This document shows, in pieces, positions 32,979 through 39,698 of a stretch of DNA of 42,899 bases. A model generated the notes under the pieces. It saw only the letters and a program-made list of their open reading frames with translations. It was not told where the DNA came from and made no database searches. How positions within the stretch are numbered: position 1 is the first letter of the stretch; every line of letters begins with the position of its first letter. A program made the position numbers and the translations under genes. Source of the stretch: Bacteroidota bacterium (GTDB lineage: Bacteria; Bacteroidota; Ignavibacteria; Ignavibacteriales; Melioribacteraceae); contig JAHISP010000058.1 of assembly GCA_018818165.1 (NCBI GenBank), positions 1 to 42,899 of the forward strand, given 5' to 3'.

Positions 32979-33319
32979 TGGGGTCTATTATGTTAACTCT
33001 AAATCATGTTTCTGTTGCTTCTTATGCTCTTAAAAATCATTGCTCTTTTATCGGTGGTATTCCTTATAATTCTGTTATTAAAGGTGTTAACGGTAAACTT
33101 GTTTTTATGTTCAAACCTCAGCATTTCGGGAATGAATTTTTTCAATGGATTAGGATGAATTTTGATTCTAACCTTTACGAGGAAAAAGCTTTGCAATATA
33201 AAGGCATTACATACCGCTCAATTTTCTTAACCGTTCCGCAAAAAGTACAAACAAAATTCCTTCTCTCTTTTCGCCAGTTCTCTAAAAACTCAAATCAATT
33301 AGTAACATTTTTTAATTAA
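32978..33319 (+). CDS. Small phage accessory protein, unknown
   Basis: 113 aa starting at ATG 32978 (overlapping the preceding TAA by one base) or at ATG 32990. Mixed alpha/beta sequence (MLTLNHVSVASYALKNHCSF, YKGITYRSIFLTVPQKVQTK) with no catalytic motif. It belongs to a plus-strand run of small genes before the Sak4-like ATPase, probably early or replication-accessory genes. Function unknown. Confidence 0.5.
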   Translation: MGSIMLTLNHVSVASYALKNHCSFIGGIPYNSVIKGVNGKLVFMFKPQHFGNEFFQWIRMNFDSNLYEEKALQYKGITYRSIFLTVPQKVQTKFLLSFRQFSKNSNQLVTFFN

Positions 33320-33334
33320 ATAAAAGGTGATAAA

Positions 33335-33682
33335 ATGGAAGCGACTAAAAAACCTATTTCTTTACTTGATGCTTTATTTCAAGTCTTCAACGCTCAAGTA
33401 GTTTCTTTAAATGATAATGCAAATATATTAAAGCATCAAAAAACTATTTCTGATTCTGTAGAAAAACAAAGAAACATTAAAAAAAGTTCAATTGTTGCTT
33501 TGGTTAATTTTTTAGGCTGCTCAACAGAAAATGAATTTCAAGAAATTTATGGTGAGTCTCTCGGCTCTCATCTTTGGGCAAAATTCTACAATAACGGCAA
33601 ATACTCCTACAACTTCTTAACCGAAGTTTCAAACCACAACTTAATAATTTTGGAAAACTATCTTAAAAAAGGAGATTACTAA
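33335..33682 (+). CDS. Small phage accessory protein, unknown
   Basis: 115 aa behind AAGGTGATAAA. Mostly helical (SLLDALFQVFNAQVVSLNDN, KKSSIVALVNFLGCSTENEF). No motif recognised. Tightly spaced with the ArdC-like gene downstream (1 bp between stop and next ATG). Confidence 0.5.
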   Translation: MEATKKPISLLDALFQVFNAQVVSLNDNANILKHQKTISDSVEKQRNIKKSSIVALVNFLGCSTENEFQEIYGESLGSHLWAKFYNNGKYSYNFLTEVSNHNLIILENYLKKGDY

Positions 33683-33683
33683 A

Positions 33684-34064
33684 ATGGAAGACGCAAAAAA
33701 ACAAAAAATCCAAGCGATTTATCAAAGTGTTAAGGATTTAACACTAGAGCAAAAAGATTTTTTAAGCAAAAATTTAATTGTCAAAAATCCAGAAGGTCAT
33801 TTTTTATCTTGCCACAATTGCATAATGCTTGAACGCCAAGCAGCTATGTATAATCCAAATATTTCATTTTCTGTTGTCGGTGGCTTTCAACAATGGCAGA
33901 AACACAACCGACAAGTAAAAAAAGGGGAAAGCGGATTTTATATCGCTATTCCATCTAAAAAAGAAAACGAGCAAAACTCAGAGAATAACGAAGAGGTTTT
34001 CTTTTTTTTCAAAGCCGTTTTTGATATTTCACAAACTGAGGAAATATCTACAGCCGTTCACTGA
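33684..34064 (+). CDS. ArdC-like N-terminal domain, C-terminally cut at a 24-bp repeat
   Basis: 126 aa behind AGGAGATTACTAAA. The segment FSVVGGFQQWQKHNRQVKKG...GFYIAIPSKK and FKAVFDISQTEE is characteristic of the ArdC/DUF1738 N-terminal ssDNA-binding domain found on phages and plasmids. Full ArdC proteins continue with a metalloprotease domain that is absent. The frame ends in a TGA supplied by a 24-bp repeat at 34056-34078 (the residues before the stop are TAVH). The repeat may therefore have truncated the protein or replaced its natural end. It could still bind ssDNA near the Sak4-like protein gene. Confidence 0.65.
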   Translation: MEDAKKQKIQAIYQSVKDLTLEQKDFLSKNLIVKNPEGHFLSCHNCIMLERQAAMYNPNISFSVVGGFQQWQKHNRQVKKGESGFYIAIPSKKENEQNSENNEEVFFFFKAVFDISQTEEISTAVH

Positions 34065-34078
34065 GCGGAGCCGAAGTG
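34056..34078 (+). repeat. 24-bp repeat copy that supplies the ArdC-like stop codon
   Basis: GTTCACTGAGCGGAGCCGAAGTG, with complementary CAC/GTG ends. Its TGA stops the ArdC-like frame. Confidence 0.85.
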
Positions 34079-34103
34079 TAACTAAATATTTATTGTGGTG
34101 TGT

Positions 34104-34126
34104 GGTTGCTGAGCGGAGCCGAAGCA
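34104..34126 (+). repeat. 24-bp repeat copy flanked by an 8-bp inverted repeat
   Basis: The repeat core lies between GTGGTGTG on the left and CACACCAC on the right, which are reverse complements and overlap the repeat ends. It sits between the ArdC-like gene and the 62-aa gene. Confidence 0.75.
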
Positions 34127-34156
34127 CACCACTTCATTTTTTTATGAGGTACTCTA

Positions 34157-34345
34157 ATGGAAAAGGATTTATTAATGCAGAACTTCTTTCTTTTGCTCGA
34201 ACTTATTGAGGACAAAAACTATATCGCTGAAATTATTGGAAATTTATTCACTTATCTAACAGATAAAGAGCAGGAAAACTTTGTCGCGTTCTCTATTGAT
34301 GATATGGTTGAAAACTATGATTTACATAATATTATTAATTCTTAA
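34157..34345 (+). CDS. Small acidic phage protein, unknown
   Basis: 62 aa behind GAGGTACTCTA. Helical and acidic (FLLLELIEDKNYIAEIIGNL, FTYLTDKEQENFVAFSIDDM). It lies 15 bp before the Sak4-like gene and probably shares its transcript. No family recognised. Confidence 0.5.
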   Translation: MEKDLLMQNFFLLLELIEDKNYIAEIIGNLFTYLTDKEQENFVAFSIDDMVENYDLHNIINS

Positions 34346-34360
34346 CTAACGAGGTATAAA

Positions 34361-35467
34361 ATGAACTTAAAACAATTTGCAACTGAACTAAAATCAGAAA
34401 ACCACTTTATCAAAGCGAGCTTTGGAGGTTTCCAAGGCTCTGGAAAAACTAGAACTGCGACCGAGTTTATTATCGGTGCTTATAAAGATTTTAAATGCGC
34501 AAAACCAATTCTTTGTCTGGATAACGAAAAAGGAAGCCGTTTCTTAATTCCAATATTCAAAAAAGCAAATATTCCAGTATTGGTTAAAGATACAACTTCC
34601 TTAAGCGATGTTTTGCAAGCTTTTGATTTTCTTGCTAAAGGTGAAATCGATTTTCTATTTATTGATTCACTTACTAAAATCTATTATCAATTTGTTAAGG
34701 ATTACAAAATTAAAAACCGTCGCTCTTTTATGTCGCTTATGGATTGGGGAAAACTCCTTCCAGCTTGGCAAGAAGAATTTAGTGATAAATTTGTTAACAC
34801 TGAAGGTAATATCGTTTTTACTGGAAGAGGTGGTTTTGAGTATGCTAAAGAGGACGATCAAAAAGATGATAACGGAAACGTAACAGAAAAAGGCTCTTTT
34901 GTTAAAAGTGGTGTTAAAATGAAAATAGCTGGTGAAACTCCTTTTGAAACAGACCTAAATGTTTGGATGCAGTTGGAAAAAGAACTCTCAAAGGATAATA
35001 AACCAGTTCAAACAAATGTAGCCTATATCCTAAAAGATAGAAGCGATTCAATAAATGGAAAATCCTATTCATTCCCTAATTACAGAAACTTCCGTCCAAT
35101 TATTAGATTTATTCAAGGTCTGCCAATTGGAGATATTGCAAAAGAATCGGACCATAAAAACATGACTCCTGGAAGCGATAAAGATTATTTTGAGTGGAAG
35201 CAGAATCAAAAGATTGAACTTGAAAAAATACAAGCAATCTTTGATTTGCACGAACTCGGTTCACCTCGTTCTGCAGATGACAAAAAAATTAAGGCTCTTA
35301 TAATTCAAAAAATATTTGGAACAACTTCATACACAGAAATAGAAAAATTAGATGCTCCAAAACTTTCATTCAAAAGAGCCGAACTTCAAGAACTTTTTGA
35401 TGAACTAAAGGGGAGTGATAATTCAATTGAAACAATAGAAAAATATGGAAATATTATTGCAGCTTGA
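34361..35467 (+). CDS. Phage RecA-like ATPase, Sak4-type
   Basis: 368 aa behind GAGGTATAAA. Walker A is FGGFQGSGKTRTA near residues 21-33, Walker B is IDFLFIDSLTK near 95-105, and the segment GNIVFTGRGGFEY looks like the following strand/sensor. This matches the 'AAA family/Sak4-like' nucleotide-binding proteins of phages, which bind ssDNA and aid annealing or recombination. The C-terminal 130 residues are helical. Located next to the right prophage boundary with small accessory genes, it is the only recognised DNA-metabolism gene of the element. No integrase or transposase is near it. Confidence 0.75.
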   Translation: MNLKQFATELKSENHFIKASFGGFQGSGKTRTATEFIIGAYKDFKCAKPILCLDNEKGSRFLIPIFKKANIPVLVKDTTSLSDVLQAFDFLAKGEIDFLFIDSLTKIYYQFVKDYKIKNRRSFMSLMDWGKLLPAWQEEFSDKFVNTEGNIVFTGRGGFEYAKEDDQKDDNGNVTEKGSFVKSGVKMKIAGETPFETDLNVWMQLEKELSKDNKPVQTNVAYILKDRSDSINGKSYSFPNYRNFRPIIRFIQGLPIGDIAKESDHKNMTPGSDKDYFEWKQNQKIELEKIQAIFDLHELGSPRSADDKKIKALIIQKIFGTTSYTEIEKLDAPKLSFKRAELQELFDELKGSDNSIETIEKYGNIIAA

Positions 35468-35655
35468 AAAGAAACCAAAGAATCTTTAATGAAGTAAAAA
35501 GATAAAAATAGTTATAAAAAAATGTTAAATAAACTAAATTAGTGTAAAAACACTATAACACTATTATAACACCTTTTGTAAACGAATAGCAAAAATACAG
35601 AAATAAAGCTCAAATATAGTGCAAAAACAGCACAAATACGCACTGGTAGCTTACT
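35468..35655. other. Right prophage flank
   Basis: About 190 bp AT-rich, without a gene. It contains short repeats of GTGTAAAAACACTATAACACT type (TAGTGTAAAAACACTA, about 35541-35556, is a hairpin) and GTGCAAAAACAGCAC (35620-35634). Both are short stem-loops just before the tRNA-like sequence, as expected of an attachment region. Confidence 0.4.
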
Positions 35656-35695
35656 GGCAGTCAAGAGGTCGTCGGTTCGAACCCGTCTAGCTCCA
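35656..35695 (+). tRNA. tRNA 3'-half-like fragment (possible attachment-site core)
   Basis: AGAGGTCGTCGGTTCGAACC followed by CGTCTAGCTCCA has the variable loop, T-arm (GGTTCGAACC with TTCGAA loop) and 3' acceptor strand of a tRNA, but no D-arm, plausible anticodon stem or matching 5' acceptor strand (GGAGCTA) upstream. The expected pairing GTCGG/CCGTC has one mismatch. A terminator follows. This is what remains when an element integrates in a tRNA gene and only the 3' part is duplicated. A second copy was not found in the window. Confidence 0.55.
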
Positions 35696-35701
35696 CAAAA
35701 T

Positions 35702-35735
35702 AAAAGCTCATTATTACCTAAATAATGGGCTTTTT
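35702..35735 (+). terminator. Intrinsic terminator after the tRNA-like fragment
   Basis: AAAAGCTCATTATT (35702-35715) pairs with AATAATGGGCTTTT, one wobble, loop ACCTA, ending in TTTTT. Confidence 0.75.
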
Positions 35736-35780
35736 GCATATAAACGAAGGATGATAAAATTATGAAGTTAATCTATTTCT

Positions 35781-35885
35781 ATGCTTTTTGTCCTATTTTG
35801 TCCTATTGTAGCATCTGGAGTTAATCTTTACAGAATAGTCGCTGACGGATTTACTGATGTTAAAAAACTAGTTTTGATTAAATAG
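35781..35885 (+). pseudogene. Remnant of a T9SS C-terminal sorting domain
   Basis: A frame from ATG 35781 to TAG 35883-35885 encodes 34 aa. Its last 25 residues, VASGVNLYRI...FTDVKKLVLIK, match the end of type A T9SS sorting domains ('LASGVYFYRL..GDFxxxKKLVLLK'). The 9 residues before it do not look like a signal peptide, so this is the tail of a lost gene. It shows that the host is likely to use type IX secretion. Confidence 0.6.
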
Positions 35886-36175
35886 AAGAAAGTAAAAATA
35901 TATTAAATGTCCTTTTTACAAATGATTCCGTGATTATAGATTTCACTAACTAGCTAAGGCTCTTATTGCGAAAAATAATTCCTAAATGTTAAGTGCATTT
36001 TTAGTATTAAGCTAATTAAATTGTTCATCAATATTAGAATATTTGTAATTTTGATATGCGCATACTTAACTTAGTTTAAAAATTTCGAATATTGTGTAAT
36101 GTATCTTTTGTAATAAAAATAACATAATAAAAAAAGTAGAGCTCTAATATTTTGGAGCGCATTTAAATAAAACTG
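35886..36175. other. AT-rich leader of the histidine kinase gene
   Basis: 290 bp with no gene or strong structure. It holds the kinase promoter. A GGAG lies 21 nt before the GTG start, too far for a normal ribosome site. Confidence 0.4.
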
Positions 36176-38200
36176 GTGACAAATTTGAAAATATTTAAGC
36201 AAATAATAATAATGTACACCATTGTGATTGCTTTAATAATAAACGACAGCTTCACTCAAGTAGTTTATAGCGAAGATAGCTTGAAACAGGTATTAGTTAC
36301 TACTTATGATGATTCAAGCAAAGCTGTAATATTTATGCAGCTTGCAAGTTCTGTTGGCGTTTTTAATAGAGAAAAATCAATTGAATATTATTCTGAAGCA
36401 TTAAAATATGCAAAAAATAAATCCGACATAGCTTTAATATTAGATAAAATTGGTCTTTATAACTGGCAATTAGGAAATTTTGAAGAAGCAATTGGATACT
36501 TAAATAAATCTTTGATTTTATTTACTGAATTAGAAGATAGCTTATGGCTCGGAAAAGTGTACAATAATCTAGCCGTCGTAAATTGGGAATTAGGCAACAC
36601 AATTGAAGCTTTGGAATATTATCATTCAGGATTGAAAATTAGAAGAGCTATTAAAGATCAAAAAGGTGTATCAAATATTTTAAATAATATTGGACTCATT
36701 TATCAAGACTGGGGTCTTTACGATGAAGCATTTAAATGGCATAATGATGCTTTAAAAATTGCATTTGAAATAAAGGAATTTAATGCAATAGCATATTCTT
36801 ATATTAACATTGGAAAATGTTACGAACAAAAAAACAGCTACACAGAAGCTCTAGAGTATTATCAACTAGGATATGAAAACCTATCAAAAGAAGAAAACAA
36901 CCACTCTCTTCCACTTTTTTTATCAAATATTGGTAGTGTTTATAGTAAAATGGGAAAGTTGGATTCCGCACTTTTTTATTACAATAAATCATTAATCCAA
37001 TCCGAAAAAGTTAATAATAAAAACAGAATTGCATTGGCTGAATACTTCATTGGGAAAACTTATTTTTCAATGAACAAAATAGATTTGGCAAATAAATTTG
37101 TTTCTAACAGTTATGCACATTCAGTGCAATATAATTACAATAATTTGATTAGAGATAATCTTTTCGTCCTTTCTGGAATTGAAGAAAAAAAGGGAAATAT
37201 TTCACAAGCATTTCAATATTATAAAAAAGCTTCAGATTTAAAGGATAGTACATTTAACAAAGAAAAAATTGCAAAATTTACAAAACTTCAAATAAAGTAT
37301 AATTTGGATAACAATTTAAAAGAAAATATGCTCTTACGAAAAAATAATGAAATTCAAGAGCTAACAATTAGTAATGAAAAAATAATTAGAGTTATATTAA
37401 TTATTAGTAGTATTTCTATTCTAATTGTCCTTCTAATAATTACAAAAAGTCATTCTTCTGTTAAAAAATTAAACATGAAGTTAACAAAATCTGAAAAAGA
37501 TTTAATAAAAACTAATGCAAATAAAGATAAATTCTTTTCAATAATTTCGCATGACCTTAAAAGTCCATTTAGTGGAATTTTAGGTTTATCTGAGTTGTTG
37601 GTTGAGGATTATGATGACCTTTCTTCAAAAGAAAGAAAAGAGATGATTCAATTACTCAATAATCTGTCCGAAAAAGTATATGCTTTGCTTGAAGATTTAT
37701 TGCAATGGGCTCAAACTCAAAATGATAGTATCAAATATGTTTTTGAAAAAATTGATATTCATGAAAAAAGTTCTGAGGTTATTGAACTTCTTAAGACAAA
37801 TGCTTCAAATAAAAATATATCTCTTGAAAACAAAGTAATTATTGGAACTTTTGCCTTTGCTGATACCAAAGCTACTGAAACTGTTTTAAGAAATTTAGTT
37901 ACTAATGCTATAAAATTTACTAAACCATCTGGTGTTGTAAAAATAGAGGCTGAAAAAGGAGAAACTGAAATAGCTATTTCAGTTACTGATAGCGGTATTG
38001 GAATGAGCGAGCAAAACAAAAATAAATTATTTAAAATTGAAATAAACCATTCTACAATAGGTACAAACGACGAATTGGGCACAGGGGTTGGACTAATTCT
38101 TTGTAAAGAATTAGTGGAAAAGCAAGGTGGAAAAATTTGGGTGGAAAGTGAATTAAATAAGGGAAGTAAATTTGTTTTTACCCTACCTATTGAGCAATAG
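36176..38200 (+). CDS. TPR-containing membrane histidine kinase
   Basis: 674 aa from a GTG start (an ATG at 36212 is the alternative). Residues 1-27 are a signal peptide or anchor. Residues 50-380 are about seven tetratricopeptide repeats (WQLGNFEEAIGYLNKSL, WELGNTIEALEYYHSGL and similar). A membrane segment at 403-423 (IIRVILIISSISILIVLLII) is followed by the kinase: H box SHDLKSPF with His459, N box LRNLVTNAIKFT (573-577), G1 DSGIGM (605-610), G2 GTGVGL (635-640). Such kinases sense signals through periplasmic TPRs and phosphorylate a response regulator, which is not encoded nearby. The gene is complete. Confidence 0.88.
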   Translation: MTNLKIFKQIIIMYTIVIALIINDSFTQVVYSEDSLKQVLVTTYDDSSKAVIFMQLASSVGVFNREKSIEYYSEALKYAKNKSDIALILDKIGLYNWQLGNFEEAIGYLNKSLILFTELEDSLWLGKVYNNLAVVNWELGNTIEALEYYHSGLKIRRAIKDQKGVSNILNNIGLIYQDWGLYDEAFKWHNDALKIAFEIKEFNAIAYSYINIGKCYEQKNSYTEALEYYQLGYENLSKEENNHSLPLFLSNIGSVYSKMGKLDSALFYYNKSLIQSEKVNNKNRIALAEYFIGKTYFSMNKIDLANKFVSNSYAHSVQYNYNNLIRDNLFVLSGIEEKKGNISQAFQYYKKASDLKDSTFNKEKIAKFTKLQIKYNLDNNLKENMLLRKNNEIQELTISNEKIIRVILIISSISILIVLLIITKSHSSVKKLNMKLTKSEKDLIKTNANKDKFFSIISHDLKSPFSGILGLSELLVEDYDDLSSKERKEMIQLLNNLSEKVYALLEDLLQWAQTQNDSIKYVFEKIDIHEKSSEVIELLKTNASNKNISLENKVIIGTFAFADTKATETVLRNLVTNAIKFTKPSGVVKIEAEKGETEIAISVTDSGIGMSEQNKNKLFKIEINHSTIGTNDELGTGVGLILCKELVEKQGGKIWVESELNKGSKFVFTLPIEQ

Positions 38201-38218
38201 TTTATAGCAAACTATTGC
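38194..38218. terminator. Hairpin at the end of the histidine kinase gene
   Basis: GCAATAGTTT (38194-38203, including the TAG stop) pairs perfectly with AAACTATTGC (38209-38218), loop ATAGC. It lies between convergent kinase and htrA genes and could end transcription, though it has no T-run. Confidence 0.5.
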
Positions 38219-38330
38219 CACTTGAGTTATGTTTTAAATTATTCCTTTATGTAAAATACCACTACTAAGGCTCTACACCTTTTTACAATTAATGAAATAA
38301 AAGAACTTTTGAACTCAATATTGCTTACTA

Positions 38331-39515
38331 TTATTTCCTTTTTTCCAACTTCATTCTTTTTGTTAATTCATTATTATTTCTAATAATTCTAATTTCAATA
38401 GTTTCTCCAGTTTTATAATTTTGAAGAACACCCTTTAGAGTTTCGTAATTATCAATTCTAAAATCGTTTATTTGTTTAATAATATCACCGGGTTCAAGAT
38501 TAGCAGATTTTGCTGGTGAATTATCAATTACATCAGTTATAATTACTCCACGAGTATTTGTCAATTTGTAATATTTTGCTATTCCTTCATCAATAGAGTG
38601 GATGCGTAATCCAGTCCAATAATCTCTTTCAAAAATACCATACTCTTTTAGTTCATTTAATACTTTACTTAGTTTATTGGATGGAATTGCAAAACTGACA
38701 CCAACATTACCACTTGAACCTTGTGCGGTTACAATAAGAGTATTCATTCCAATTAGTTCACCCATGCTGTTTACTAATGGACCACCAGAATTTCCTTGAT
38801 TTATTGAAGCATCAGTTTGAATCATATCAATATAATATCTATTATCAACAGGGCTCAAATTCATATTTGATGCACTAATAACACCAACTGTAACCGTTGG
38901 ATGATCTGACACATCAAACAATCCAAAAGGATTTCCAAGAGCAATTACCCATTCACCAATTAAAATATCATCCGAATTGCCAAATGGAATATAGGGAAGA
39001 TTATTTGCATTAATTTTAAGTAAACAAATATCAGAAGTTAAATCGGTACCAACTTTTTGTGCTTTATAATGTTTGCCATTTGACATTGTTACTGTAATTT
39101 CATCAGCTGTACCTGCAACATGGTCATTTGTTAGAATATATCCATCAGAAGAAATTATTGCGCCAGAGCCTAGCCCAGAAATTTCCTTATTAAAAACTTG
39201 GTTACCAAAAAAACGACCCCAAAAAGGATGATTATTTAAAGGTGAATTGTATTGATATTGTCTAATTTCTTTAACAGAAATTCCAACCACTGCAGGACTA
39301 ACAGTCTTAACTGTATTGGTTATAATTGTATTTCTGGATTTATTAATTGCTTCGTTTGAATTTTCTTTGTCAACTTTGTTAACATAAATTGTGTCATTGT
39401 TTAATAATTCTGAAGTTTTATAATTAAATAAATCTCTTTCAGATAAATAAAAAAATGCAGCAACAATTGTGGTTGTTATAATAATATTTGATAAAATAAT
39501 TTCGAACTTTGTCAT
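38331..39515 (-). CDS. HtrA/DegP-family serine protease
   Basis: 394 aa with an N-terminal membrane anchor (IILSNIIITTTIVAAFFYL). Catalytic triad His132 (TNDHVA), Asp162 (SDICLLKI) and Ser243 (NQGNSGGPL). One PDZ domain occupies about 300-390 (GVIITDVIDNSPAKSANLEPGD). This is the DegS-like form, one PDZ and membrane-anchored, that degrades or senses misfolded periplasmic proteins. It is monocistronic and convergent with the kinase gene; the name degP/degS/degQ cannot be settled from this. Confidence 0.88.
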   Translation of the reverse strand: MTKFEIILSNIIITTTIVAAFFYLSERDLFNYKTSELLNNDTIYVNKVDKENSNEAINKSRNTIITNTVKTVSPAVVGISVKEIRQYQYNSPLNNHPFWGRFFGNQVFNKEISGLGSGAIISSDGYILTNDHVAGTADEITVTMSNGKHYKAQKVGTDLTSDICLLKINANNLPYIPFGNSDDILIGEWVIALGNPFGLFDVSDHPTVTVGVISASNMNLSPVDNRYYIDMIQTDASINQGNSGGPLVNSMGELIGMNTLIVTAQGSSGNVGVSFAIPSNKLSKVLNELKEYGIFERDYWTGLRIHSIDEGIAKYYKLTNTRGVIITDVIDNSPAKSANLEPGDIIKQINDFRIDNYETLKGVLQNYKTGETIEIRIIRNNNELTKRMKLEKRK

Positions 39516-39698
39516 TATTTCCCCATATTAGGACTAGTATTTCATTAAACATTTATATATTTAAAATTTTAAACACAAAAATATATATCTAAACATAAAT
39601 TTACAGTAAAAATTGTAGAGAAAAATCAAATTTGTTTTTAAATGATTTATCTATAAAATAGGGAATACAATTTAATTTTTAATTATGAGGTTTTCAAA

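Noticed and set aside
35656-35695. Intact tRNA gene
   Set aside because: No 5' acceptor strand, D-arm or plausible anticodon stem is present upstream.
35539-35739. Minus-strand ORF of 66 aa
   Set aside because: It is the reverse complement of the tRNA-like fragment and terminator; such 'RTDDLLTAS' ORFs are a known tRNA artefact.
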